NCBI GenBank assembly: GCA_910584635.1
Contig: CAJUBA010000010.1
Coordinates: 1 to 64,000, forward strand
Direction of reading: 5' to 3'
Origin: an uncultured Christensenella sp.
GTDB taxonomy: Bacteria > Bacillota > Clostridia > Christensenellales > UBA3700
Length of the DNA: 64,000 nt
Every line of letters starts with the position of its first letter. The stretch's first letter is position 1. The notes beneath the pieces are model-generated. The model did no database searches. It was not told the origin of the DNA and worked only from the letters and a program-made list of their open reading frames with translations. The translations under genes and the position numbers were made by a program. Shown in pieces: positions 48,320-57,028 of the stretch.

Positions 48320-51300
48320 ATGAAATCTTTAACTAGGCGTATGAGCGTTTTGAGCGCGGTTATTGTCATAGCGGTTTTAATGATTGGCGGATTGAGTCTG
48401 CTATTTCCTGATTTCGCTTTGGCGCAAACTGACGCGTCGAACGCTTACGAATATTTTTACAATCAAATAAAAATTGACAAAATTGCCGAAAGATTCTATA
48501 AGGCATTTGAAACGCTTGATAAATCGGGCGAATTCAAGAAAGGAAAACTTCAATATGATTTGATTGCCAACGGCGTTGCGACCAAAGAAGAGGTTGAGGC
48601 TTACGTCAACGGCATGGACGGCAACCGACTTGCTAAATCGTTCGGTAAGGGAAGGGACGCGTATTATATGGACCATCCCGATTTATTTTACGTAGATTTG
48701 TTTTCTACTTCAATTACCGCGGGTATGCAAAACGGAAATTACGTCGCTTATTTGGATTCGAGCAGAACTTTGTCGATGTACAGAGGCGATAGTATAAGCA
48801 GCGAGGCTGCGGTCGACGAAGCAATAAAAAAATATAACGACGCGATAGCGCCGATAGTAGACGGGGCAAACGCTTTGAGCGGCGCGGTTGAGAAAATAAA
48901 ATACGTTAACGATTATATATGCGACGTTAACAAATACGGTTTCGGTACCGAAGTGCAAGGAGATAAAAACGTAGACACTCCGAAAGCGGATTTTATCCAT
49001 ACTTCTTACGGAGCGTTGGTACATAACGAATCCGTTTGCGAAGGATACGCGAAAAGTTTTAAGGCGGTAATGGATAGATTGGGCATACCTTGCGTTTGCG
49101 TAGCGGGTTATTCTGCCGCAAGCGGGAAGGAAAACCTTCAACCGCACATGTGGAATTACGTTCAGGTCGACGGCATGTGGTATATCGTTGATGTAACTTT
49201 CAACTCCACGTCTTCTCAAAACAAATGGATGCTCAAGGGCGGACAGTTTGTATTCGATACGCATTTGGAGGACGGTTCGGTATCTTCGTCGGGATTTGAA
49301 TTACGTTATCCGGCATTGAAACCGTATGATTACGGCGTCGACGGCGATGACAACGGTATGACCGTAATCGGTTCGTATACGGATACCGACGACCAAGGCA
49401 AGACTTTGGAACTCAGTGTTTCTTATGAGGGCAAAGGCGCTCTTAAATTGCAAGAAGAAGGCAAATATTTGGCGTACAGTTTCGGCGTGCGCGACGGAAA
49501 TAAAGAAATAACGTGGTCCCCTTGGGTAAATATTGTATCGTTAAACAACGCTATAGTTCAGATGGACGGTCCGGTGCTCTATCCGGTAACGGATAGCGAA
49601 ACGACGATGATCGATATAGCAACGTCTGTCGAATATATAAGATTCGCATTGATAAAACGCCCTCCGGACGAAAAAGGCGACTATCATACCGGCAACGCGC
49701 TCGTGTCTTACAATAAACAAAAACTCACAGACGAAGATTTCTGGGGGCAACCTTCTGCGCCTTACCGCAACGAAGGTTTCGGCTCGTATGATCCCGCTCC
49801 CGGAGCCGCAGGCGTTTATCCGTCAAACGGCGGTTCGTTGCCCGTGGATAAGACTTACGATATAAGAATAGTATACAATACTGCGCTTGAACTTGACGCG
49901 GGTTATACGCTTGACAGCATAGAGATGGATTTTTACACTTCTCGAGGAAACGATACTATAAAGCAAAACGCCGTGCTTGAAAATCTCAAGTGGGACGGAG
50001 ATAAGACGATTACGTTTACGTTGACTCCCAGCAAGATGTATATCCACAACGACGCGATGTATTATTTTACTCCGGTAGGACTTGTCGGCGCAAAATCCAA
50101 GAAAGTACCCGATCCCGTAATGTATTCGTTTAAGGGCAAAAGCGTAGTGTGCAGTAAAATTTTCAATGACGGCAGACTTTATATGAATGTGTTCGGAGAA
50201 CCGAATTTGTTGGATAACTCCGATATTTCCGTAACGGATTTCAAGGATGAGAACGGAAAGTATTACGCTGCAAGTCAGCGCAGTCAACTTATGCTTGTAG
50301 CGACAAAACCCACGCAAAAGCAGGAAGAGGAGATGGACGACGTATTAAAGCGCGATACAGGCGTTAAGGAAGAGGAAATTCTGGCGTCTTCTACTTATGA
50401 AATAAACTTGCAGATATGCGGTGTCGTACAAAAGGTTCCCAACGGAAGTTATATGCAGGTTGCGTTTGGATTCCCCGAAGGATACAGTCCGGACGACGCG
50501 GGAACTACTTTCAAGATTTATCACTATAAGCACGACAGCGCGGGAAATATTACAGGAGTGGAAGAAATCCCCGTAATCGTTACAGAATACGGACTTATAG
50601 CGAAGGTGCAGAGTTTCAGCCCGTTCACGATAGTTCAGGTTAAAAATACAAGCGTCGCTGTTCAAAACAGCAAAACCTCCAATATTTATGCGTACGTAAA
50701 CGGCGAGGTAGGAGGAAGAATCGTTACTTCCGACGGAAAGAGCGGTATCAGTCAAGTAAGCAAGAAAATCACTTATTCTATTCTTCCCGATAACGGATAT
50801 GCAATCGCTTGCGTGCGCCTTAACGGAAAGGTTGTAGAACCGAAGAATTACAGCGACGGTAAACTTACGCTTGCGAAATCCGATATACAGGACAGCAATA
50901 TGTTGGAAGTTACTTTCATGTCGCAAGAGTTTGCTACTAGTTATGCGAAACAGGGCGTTTCCATCTCTTACGGAGAAATGTCCGACTTCACTTCGTCCAA
51001 AACCAACGTGGCGGGAATAGTAATCGGATGTTTGGTAGGAGTAGCGGTATTAGTCGCTTTGGCGGTTACGTTGTGGTTCGTCCTTAAAAAAAGACAGGAA
51101 AATAGCGTTCTTGCTACCGTTGCCGAAAGTCCGCAAAAATCTACTTCTTCCGTAGCGAGTAAAAACTCGGCTGCTAAGCAGTCGAAACCGACGGAAAAGG
51201 CGAGTCCGGTTAAAGATTCAAACGCGTTTGCAAGCGCTAAATCTACGGCTGCGGCGACGAAGTCCTCAGCAACGGCGAGCAAGTCCGAGCCTAAGGCAAA

Positions 51301-51634
51301 ACAGCCGACGGCTACTACAAAGACAGCGTCTAAGGCAAGTAAGTCGGAGACGAAGGTAAAATCTACCGTTTCATCGACAAAACAGACGACTGCAAGTAAG
51401 ACGGAAACTAAGCCTAAATCTACGGCGAGCGCTACGAAGTCTGCTACGGCAAAAAGCGGAACCGCTAAGCAGACAAAGACGGAGTCGGGCAAGTCAGTAT
51501 CGGCAAATGCCAAAACAAAGACTTCTCAAACGGCTAAGTCGACGCCTGCAACTAAGAAAACGACAACTTCGAAAACTACTGCAAAACCTGCTTCGAAGGC
51601 TTCGGCAGAGAAAAAACCTGCAAAGAAAAAATAG
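48320..51634 (+). CDS. Large surface transglutaminase-like protein with H1-like basic cytoplasmic tail
   Basis: The 1104-residue product has a signal peptide (about residues 1-36) and a transglutaminase-like cysteine-protease fold with a plausible triad: Cys 240 in 'NESVCEGYAKS', His 276 in 'QPHMWNY', Asp 291 in 'YIVDVTF'. Long beta-rich extracellular domains follow (about 330-890), then one membrane helix (about 897-923). The tail of about 180 residues is nearly all Ala, Lys, Ser, Thr and Pro, like histone H1, and should be cytoplasmic. The enzyme may process or crosslink surface proteins or peptidoglycan; the tail's role is unknown. Confidence 0.85.
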   Translation: MKSLTRRMSVLSAVIVIAVLMIGGLSLLFPDFALAQTDASNAYEYFYNQIKIDKIAERFYKAFETLDKSGEFKKGKLQYDLIANGVATKEEVEAYVNGMDGNRLAKSFGKGRDAYYMDHPDLFYVDLFSTSITAGMQNGNYVAYLDSSRTLSMYRGDSISSEAAVDEAIKKYNDAIAPIVDGANALSGAVEKIKYVNDYICDVNKYGFGTEVQGDKNVDTPKADFIHTSYGALVHNESVCEGYAKSFKAVMDRLGIPCVCVAGYSAASGKENLQPHMWNYVQVDGMWYIVDVTFNSTSSQNKWMLKGGQFVFDTHLEDGSVSSSGFELRYPALKPYDYGVDGDDNGMTVIGSYTDTDDQGKTLELSVSYEGKGALKLQEEGKYLAYSFGVRDGNKEITWSPWVNIVSLNNAIVQMDGPVLYPVTDSETTMIDIATSVEYIRFALIKRPPDEKGDYHTGNALVSYNKQKLTDEDFWGQPSAPYRNEGFGSYDPAPGAAGVYPSNGGSLPVDKTYDIRIVYNTALELDAGYTLDSIEMDFYTSRGNDTIKQNAVLENLKWDGDKTITFTLTPSKMYIHNDAMYYFTPVGLVGAKSKKVPDPVMYSFKGKSVVCSKIFNDGRLYMNVFGEPNLLDNSDISVTDFKDENGKYYAASQRSQLMLVATKPTQKQEEEMDDVLKRDTGVKEEEILASSTYEINLQICGVVQKVPNGSYMQVAFGFPEGYSPDDAGTTFKIYHYKHDSAGNITGVEEIPVIVTEYGLIAKVQSFSPFTIVQVKNTSVAVQNSKTSNIYAYVNGEVGGRIVTSDGKSGISQVSKKITYSILPDNGYAIACVRLNGKVVEPKNYSDGKLTLAKSDIQDSNMLEVTFMSQEFATSYAKQGVSISYGEMSDFTSSKTNVAGIVIGCLVGVAVLVALAVTLWFVLKKRQENSVLATVAESPQKSTSSVASKNSAAKQSKPTEKASPVKDSNAFASAKSTAAATKSSATASKSEPKAKQPTATTKTASKASKSETKVKSTVSSTKQTTASKTETKPKSTASATKSATAKSGTAKQTKTESGKSVSANAKTKTSQTAKSTPATKKTTTSKTTAKPASKASAEKKPAKKK

Positions 51635-51653
51635 TTTATGACAACAAAAACAA

Positions 51654-51690
51654 AACAAACCGACGGAAAATTTCCGTCGGTTTGTTTTTT
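51654..51690 (+). terminator. Terminator after the transglutaminase-like gene
   Basis: AAACAAACCGACGGAAA pairs with TTTCCGTCGGTTTGTTT around almost no loop and runs into T residues. It is a strong intrinsic terminator. Confidence 0.9.
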
Positions 51691-51790
51691 GTTTGCAGAC
51701 AGTTGCAAAATATTTTGTCCTTTTATATGTAAGGATAAATAAGTGAGCAATGTAAAATAATTTTGAATTAAAAAAATTTCACTAAAAGTA

Positions 51791-51818
51791 TTGACTTTTG
51801 ACAATAATGTAGTATAAT
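51791..51818 (+). promoter_or_regulatory. Heat-shock operon promoter
   Basis: TTGACT (51791-51796) and TATAAT (51813-51818) are spaced by 16 bp, directly followed by the CIRCE operator. Confidence 0.75.
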
Positions 51819-51822
51819 GAAT

Positions 51823-51849
51823 TTAGCAGTCAAAGGTGGAGAGTGCTAA
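51823..51849 (+). promoter_or_regulatory. CIRCE operator (HrcA site)
   Basis: TTAGCAGTC-N9-GAGTGCTAA matches the CIRCE consensus (TTAGCACTC-N9-GAGTGCTAA) except for one base in the left arm. HrcA bound here represses hrcA-grpE-dnaK-dnaJ until heat stress. Confidence 0.95.
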
Positions 51850-51884
51850 CAAGTAATGAATTTGATTGCTAAGCGGGGCTAAAA

Positions 51885-52889
51885 ATGGATGATAAACTCA
51901 CGGAAAGAAAGAAAAAGGTGTTGCAAGCCTTGGTTGACGGATATATCACCAGTGTAGAACCGATTTCGTCGGGAGATATACAGGCGAAGTATCTGCCGAA
52001 CGTTTCTACAGCCACTATAAGAAGCGAACTTTCTCATTTGGAAGAAATGGGATATCTTATAAAGCCTCACGTCAGCGCGGGAAGAGTTCCTTCGTCGAAA
52101 GCGTATAGGTATTACGTGGAGAATTTCGTCGAGGACGATATAATCGATTTGGAACAACTGCGCAACAATATTTCCAAAAAATACGACAGTGTAGTGGAAA
52201 TCGTAAAAGACAGCGCGAAAATCGTAAGCGACGTAACAAATTATACTTCTATGCTTATGATTGCCAACAGCGACACGTTGACAATAAAAGACATTAAGTT
52301 GTTGGATATGTTCGACGGCAAAGCGCTCGTGCTTATAATTACCGACAGCGGCGTAATAAAAGACAAGGAAATAAACCTTCCTAAGATAGAAGACAATTAC
52401 GTCGAAGTAGCGAACGGATTGCTTTCCAAGACGTTTGCGGGAAAGACTCTTTCGCAAATAGTAAATTCGCAAGTGGATTTGGATGCGGAACTCAAAGATT
52501 TTAAGCAGATTTTCGAGAAGGTAATAGATTTGCTTAGCGAATACAAAAAGAGTCGCGACGGTCAACTGTTTGTAGAAGGTACGGATAAAATATTCGATTA
52601 TCCCGAATCTAAAAATTACGATAATATCAAAAATTTCATGACTATCGTCGGAAAGAAAGATAAACTCAAAAATCTTATGAAAGACGACGGCGATATAGAA
52701 GTTTCTATAAAAATAGGGGCGGAAGACGGAGAAGGTCTTGACAACATGGCTTTGGTAAGCGCCAAATACCATATAAAGGGCAAAGAGGTAGGTCAACTCG
52801 GCGTTATAGGTCCGGAAAGAATGGATTATAAAAAAGTGTTGGGCGTACTCAAACAATTAGGTAAAATAATAGACAATCTGGACGATTGA
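51885..52889 (+). CDS. hrcA: Heat-inducible transcription repressor HrcA
   Basis: Binds CIRCE and represses class I heat-shock genes; its folding depends on GroEL. The 334-residue protein has an N-terminal winged helix (about residues 5-75; 'LVDGYITSVEPISSGDIQAK' and 'STATIRSELSHLEEMGYL') and a C-terminal GAF-like domain ending in 'VIGPERMDYKKVLGVL'. The first gene of the operon, about 36 bp after CIRCE. Autoregulation is expected. Confidence 0.96.
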   Translation: MDDKLTERKKKVLQALVDGYITSVEPISSGDIQAKYLPNVSTATIRSELSHLEEMGYLIKPHVSAGRVPSSKAYRYYVENFVEDDIIDLEQLRNNISKKYDSVVEIVKDSAKIVSDVTNYTSMLMIANSDTLTIKDIKLLDMFDGKALVLIITDSGVIKDKEINLPKIEDNYVEVANGLLSKTFAGKTLSQIVNSQVDLDAELKDFKQIFEKVIDLLSEYKKSRDGQLFVEGTDKIFDYPESKNYDNIKNFMTIVGKKDKLKNLMKDDGDIEVSIKIGAEDGEGLDNMALVSAKYHIKGKEVGQLGVIGPERMDYKKVLGVLKQLGKIIDNLDD

Positions 52890-52901
52890 CGGGAGGATAT
52901 G

Positions 52902-53414
52902 ATGAATAAAAACAAAATCAAGCACAACGAAGAAGAGGTACTCGAATTCAAACCGAATCCCGAAGAAATTGAGGAGGCTGACGTTGCAATCGAGCAAGTC
53001 GACGATAAGTACGAAACTTTGAACTCGCAATACATAAGATTGCAGGCGGACTTCGAAAATTTCAAAAAGCGTAACGCGGCTACGGCAAGTTATATGTACG
53101 CGAACGGAGTAAACGATTTTGCGATTGAGATACTTCCTGTAATAGATTATCTCGATATGGCGGTTGCGGCTCAAAAAGACGAGGAACAGCGCAAGGGAAT
53201 AGAACTCGTCAAGAACGCGTTCATAACCGCGCTCGGAAAATTCGGCGTTACGGAATTCGTGCCGTTGGGAGAAGATTTCGATCCGAATAAGCACGAAGCG
53301 GTAATGAAGGTCGAAAACAGCGAAAATTCGGGCAAGATCGTAGAAGTAGTAAAGACTGGCTATCAACGCGACGGAAAAATTCTCCGTCATCCTATGGTAG
53401 TCGTAGCGGAATAA
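52902..53414 (+). CDS. grpE: Nucleotide exchange factor GrpE
   Basis: Exchanges ADP on DnaK. The 170-residue protein has an acidic disordered N-terminus, a long coiled-coil helix (about residues 30-75; 'YIRLQADFENFKKRNA') and the C-terminal beta wing ('FDPNKHEAVMKVE', 'TGYQRDGKILRHPMVVVAE'). ATG 52902 is preferred over 52899 because of spacing to GGGAGG. Confidence 0.95.
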   Translation: MNKNKIKHNEEEVLEFKPNPEEIEEADVAIEQVDDKYETLNSQYIRLQADFENFKKRNAATASYMYANGVNDFAIEILPVIDYLDMAVAAQKDEEQRKGIELVKNAFITALGKFGVTEFVPLGEDFDPNKHEAVMKVENSENSGKIVEVVKTGYQRDGKILRHPMVVVAE

Positions 53415-53471
53415 TAATAACGCCGAAAGGCGAAACAATATAGAAATCAGATTTTATAAGGAGATATAAAA

Positions 53472-55286
53472 ATGAGTAAAATAATCGGTATCGACCTTGG
53501 TACTACAAACTCGTGCGTAGCCATAATGGAAGGCGGCGAGGCTATGGTTATTCCAAATCCGGAAGGCGCGAGAACTACCCCATCCGTAGTGGGATTTACA
53601 AAAGAAGGCGAAAGACTCGTAGGTCAGGTCGCAAAAAGACAGGCTGTCGCTAATGCAGACAGAACCGTATCTTCTATCAAAAGACACATGGGAAGCAATC
53701 ATAAAGTTACGATAGGCGACAAGTCTTACAGTCCGCAGGAAATCAGCGCAATGATTCTTACGAAACTCAAACAGGACGCTGAGGCTTATATTGGCGAGAA
53801 GGTTACGCAGGCGGTCATTACCGTTCCGGCATATTTTTCCGATTCGCAAAGACAGGCTACCAAAGACGCGGGCAAAATCGCGGGTTTAGAAGTATTGAGA
53901 ATCATCAACGAGCCTACGGCTGCCGCGCTCGCTTACGGTCTTGATAAAGGCAACAGTAAAGGACAGAAAGTATTGATATACGACCTCGGCGGCGGTACTT
54001 TCGACGTATCTATACTAGAAATCGAAGACGGAGTATTCGAAGTGCTTGCAACTAGCGGCGACAATATGCTCGGCGGCGACGATTTCGACAAAAAGATAAT
54101 GGATTATATCGTATCCGACTTTAAGTCCAAAGAAGGTATAGATTTGTCCAAAGACAACGCTACTATGCAGAGAATAAAAGAGGCTGCGGAAAAGGCGAAA
54201 ATCGAACTTTCCGGTATGACAAAAACCGTTATAAACATACCGTATATCACAATGGTAGAAGGCGTGCCTAAGCACGTGGATATGGAATTGACTAAGGCTA
54301 AATTCGACTCTTTGACAAGCGATTTGGTATCCAAGACGATGATTCCTCTCAAAAAGGCTCTCGAAGACGCTAATTTGACGGCGAAAGACCTTTCCAAGAT
54401 AATCCTTGTCGGCGGTTCCACAAGAATTCCGGCTGTCGTAGACGCAGTACGAAAAGTAACGGGTAAAGAACCGTTTAAGGGAATCAACCCCGACGAATGC
54501 GTAGCGCTAGGCGCGGCTATTCAAGGCGGCGTGCTTGCGGGCGAAGTAAAAGACGTAGTCCTTCTCGACGTAACGCCGTTGTCGCTCGGTATCGAAACTA
54601 TGGGCGGAGTATTTACCAAACTTATCGAAAGAAATACCACAATCCCGACATCTAAGTCGCAGGTATTCTCCACGGCTACAAACAATCAGACCGCGGTTGA
54701 TATAAGAGTATTGCAAGGCGAAAGATCTATGGCGAACGACAATAAGGAACTCGGAAGATTCCAACTTGACGGTATTCCGCCTGCTCCGAGAGGAATTCCT
54801 CAAATAGAAGTTACCTTTGATATAGACGCGAACGGTATCGTAAACGTTACCGCAGTCGACAAGGGTACGGGTAAGAAGCAGTCTGTAACGATAACTTCTT
54901 CAACCAACCTTTCGGAAGATCAAATCGACGCGGCTGTCAAGGAAGCGGAAAAATATGCTGAAGAAGACAGAAAGCGTAAAGACAAAGTAGACGCTAAAAA
55001 CGACGCGGATCAGATGATATTCGCCACAGAAAAGGCTTTGGAAGAAAGCGGCGATAAGATAGATGAAGAGGATAAGAAGACTCTCGAAGAAGCGGTTGCC
55101 AAGGCTAAAAAAGACCTTGAAGAGGCAGAAGATGCAGACGCAATCAGAGCGGTAATCGATGAAATGACCAAGACCAACGCTCCGATATTCACAAAACTCT
55201 ATCAGGCGGCTCAGAGCGCTCAAAGCGACGGAGCGGGCGCAGACGGCGACGGAATCAATCCCGACGACATCATTATCGACAACTGA
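53472..55286 (+). CDS. dnaK: Chaperone DnaK (Hsp70)
   Basis: The 604-residue Hsp70. The nucleotide-binding domain starts 'GIDLGTTNSCVAIMEGG' and includes 'DLGGGTFDVSIL' and 'LVGGSTRIPAV'; the substrate-binding domain follows from about residue 385, and a helical lid and acidic tail end the protein. The Firmicutes-type deletion in the N-terminal lobe is consistent with the length. It lies 57 bp after grpE. Confidence 0.98.
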   Translation: MSKIIGIDLGTTNSCVAIMEGGEAMVIPNPEGARTTPSVVGFTKEGERLVGQVAKRQAVANADRTVSSIKRHMGSNHKVTIGDKSYSPQEISAMILTKLKQDAEAYIGEKVTQAVITVPAYFSDSQRQATKDAGKIAGLEVLRIINEPTAAALAYGLDKGNSKGQKVLIYDLGGGTFDVSILEIEDGVFEVLATSGDNMLGGDDFDKKIMDYIVSDFKSKEGIDLSKDNATMQRIKEAAEKAKIELSGMTKTVINIPYITMVEGVPKHVDMELTKAKFDSLTSDLVSKTMIPLKKALEDANLTAKDLSKIILVGGSTRIPAVVDAVRKVTGKEPFKGINPDECVALGAAIQGGVLAGEVKDVVLLDVTPLSLGIETMGGVFTKLIERNTTIPTSKSQVFSTATNNQTAVDIRVLQGERSMANDNKELGRFQLDGIPPAPRGIPQIEVTFDIDANGIVNVTAVDKGTGKKQSVTITSSTNLSEDQIDAAVKEAEKYAEEDRKRKDKVDAKNDADQMIFATEKALEESGDKIDEEDKKTLEEAVAKAKKDLEEAEDADAIRAVIDEMTKTNAPIFTKLYQAAQSAQSDGAGADGDGINPDDIIIDN

Positions 55287-55319
55287 TAAATTCGCATAAT
55301 ATAAAATACTTGCGTATAT

Positions 55320-55347
55320 TACCGTTAGCCCGAAAGGGTTAGCGGTA
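55320..55347 (+). other. GAAA-loop hairpin between dnaK and dnaJ
   Basis: TACCGTTAGCCC (55320-55331) pairs with GGGTTAGCGGTA (55336-55347) with two G-U pairs around a GAAA tetraloop. No U-tract follows, so it is not a standard terminator. It may protect the dnaK mRNA or mark a processing site that lowers dnaJ output. Confidence 0.5.
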
Positions 55348-55373
55348 AAAGCAGGTAAGGCAAAGGAATTTTT

Positions 55374-56504
55374 ATGGCAAAAAATTTATATGAAATTTTG
55401 GGCGTGCCTAAGACGGCAAGCGACGACGATATTAAAAAAGCGTACCGTAAGAAAGTAGTTGCTTATCATCCGGATAAGTTTGCGGGAGCGAGTGAAAAAG
55501 AAAAGAAAGACGCCGAAGCGATGTGTAAGGAAATAAACCACGCTTACGAGGTGTTGAGCAATAAAGAAAAACGCGCCAATTACGATCAATTCGGCAGCGA
55601 AGAAGGTCCGCAGGGATTTGGCGGAGCGGGCGGCGATGGCGCGGGCTTTGGCGGATTCGAGGATATACTTTCCTCTTTCTTCGGAGGAAGTTTCGGAGGA
55701 AAGAAAAATCCGAACGCGCCCCGTCAAGGCGAGGATATCCACGTCAAAGTCAACCTTACTTTTGAAGAAGCGTACAACGGAGCAAGCAAGGTTTTAAGAC
55801 TCAATCGCGAGGAGGTGTGCGCTACTTGCGGCGGAAGCGGAGCAAAGGACGCTCAATCCGTCAAAGTATGTCCGTACTGTCGCGGAAGCGGTATCGTCCA
55901 AAAGACTCAGCAGTCTATATTCGGTCAGCAAGTTGTTCAGACCGTTTGTACCAACTGCGGAGGTAAAGGAAAAGTCGTTGAAGAAAAATGCGCGACGTGT
56001 CGCGGAAACGGCTATTCGCGCAAAGAAGCGAGCGTTAAAATCAACGTTCCGGCGGGCGTGGACAACGGTGTAACGATGACTGTTCGCAACGAAGGACACT
56101 GCGGTAGAAACGGCGGAGCGAGAGGTAATCTCGTTATCGCGGTAGGAGTTACTCCTAGCGCTAAATTCAGACGCGTGGGCAACGATTTGTATTTCGACTT
56201 GTCAATAGGTTTTTACGACGCGGCTTGCGGAAGCGAGATACTTATCGAAACCATGAAAGGCGAAACGAAGTGCAAGATACCAGAAAGCACGCAATCGGGT
56301 ACAAAGATAAGACTCAAAGGTTACGGCATGAAAGTGTTGCAGAAAGACCTTTACGGGGATCTTTACGTTATCGTCAAAGTGGAAACTCCCAAGAATTTGA
56401 GCAACAAGCAAATGAAATTGCTCAAAGAATTTGAAGACAGTTTGTCCGACAATCAGTATCCGCAGATTAAAAAGACTAAGAAAACAGGGAGATTCGGCAA
56501 GTGA
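55374..56504 (+). CDS. dnaJ: Chaperone DnaJ (Hsp40)
   Basis: The 376-residue type I Hsp40. The J domain (about residues 4-70) holds the HPD motif in 'VAYHPDKFAG'; a Gly/Phe-rich linker follows (about 80-105), then four CxxCxGxG-type zinc motifs ('CATCGGSG', 'CPYCRGSG', 'CTNCGGKG', 'CATCRGNG', about 142-215) and two beta domains. It ends at TGA 56502, but the frame stays open to 56630 (see findings). It overlaps a possible GTG start (GTGA). Confidence 0.96.
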   Translation: MAKNLYEILGVPKTASDDDIKKAYRKKVVAYHPDKFAGASEKEKKDAEAMCKEINHAYEVLSNKEKRANYDQFGSEEGPQGFGGAGGDGAGFGGFEDILSSFFGGSFGGKKNPNAPRQGEDIHVKVNLTFEEAYNGASKVLRLNREEVCATCGGSGAKDAQSVKVCPYCRGSGIVQKTQQSIFGQQVVQTVCTNCGGKGKVVEEKCATCRGNGYSRKEASVKINVPAGVDNGVTMTVRNEGHCGRNGGARGNLVIAVGVTPSAKFRRVGNDLYFDLSIGFYDAACGSEILIETMKGETKCKIPESTQSGTKIRLKGYGMKVLQKDLYGDLYVIVKVETPKNLSNKQMKLLKEFEDSLSDNQYPQIKKTKKTGRFGK

Positions 56505-56630
56505 AGGGATCTGCCTCAGTTAAATAAAATACTAAGCGTATTCAAAAGAAAATCCGAAAATGAAGTCGCGTCTGACGAAGTAAAATCGGAAGATAGCGAA
56601 AATAAAGAAAACAAAGAAAGTAAAGAATAA
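56505..56630 (+). other. Open extension of the dnaJ frame beyond its UGA
   Basis: Directly after the dnaJ TGA the same frame continues for 41 codons to TAA 56628-56630. It encodes a charged segment beginning RDLPQLNKILSVFKRKSENE and ending in Glu/Lys/Ser/Asn-rich sequence. It has no canonical start codon. It may be a read-through extension, a relic of a longer DnaJ, or a small coupled gene (GTG at 56501) with a one-base frameshift. Confidence 0.4.
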
Positions 56631-56636
56631 ATACAT

Positions 56637-56675
56637 AAGAAAGACGTCCGATAAATTTCGGGCGTCTTTCTTATT
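56637..56675. terminator. Bidirectional terminator between dnaJ and the Cys-rich gene
   Basis: AAGAAAGACGTCCGA (56637-56651) pairs with TCGGGCGTCTTTCTT (56658-56672) with one G-U pair. The arms end in T-rich runs on both strands, so it can serve both converging transcripts. Confidence 0.85.
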
Positions 56676-56688
56676 CAAGTCTTTCGGC

Positions 56689-56931
56689 CTATGCGAGCGT
56701 ATTGTTGTTCGTATTAAGTCCGTTGAGAAACGCCAACAGCAAACAGAGCATGCCGGCATTGCCGAAAGTTCCGTTGTTGTTGCAACCGCATCCGCAGCCG
56801 TTTCCGCACGAGTTGCATCCGTCGCAATTACAGTTGTTGCATCCGCAACCGCAATTATTGCAACCCGAACGGTTGTTGTTATAACTTAGCAAAGCGACTA
56901 AAAGCAAAAGACTTGTACAATTATTGTTCAT
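56689..56931 (-). CDS. Cys/Asn/Gly-rich mini-protein (possible metal-binding or coat protein)
   Basis: The 80-residue product begins MNNNC with a hydrophobic stretch, then a low-complexity core (about residues 24-52) with eleven Cys residues in CxC and CxxC spacings among Asn and Gly ('CGCGCNNCNCDGC', 'CGNGCGCGC'), then a second hydrophobic stretch. It resembles metallothionein-like or spore-coat-like small proteins, but no family is certain. The start at 56931 follows a perfect AAGGAGG; a longer in-frame start at 57090 overlaps the ArsR gene and is rejected. It is divergent from the ArsR gene. Confidence 0.75.
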   Translation of the reverse strand: MNNNCTSLLLLVALLSYNNNRSGCNNCGCGCNNCNCDGCNSCGNGCGCGCNNNGTFGNAGMLCLLLAFLNGLNTNNNTLA

Positions 56932-57028
56932 ATAAACCTCCTTATTGTCAAAAAGCCCTATCGATTTACAATATGTCTGAAAATACGAAAATGTGAATAC
57001 TGTACAATATATGAAAGGAGAATTTTCT

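Noticed and set aside
56502..56504. UGA as a sense codon in this organism
   Set aside because: Many clear genes end in TGA at the expected position (2430, 29112, 38343, 44613), so the standard bacterial code applies.
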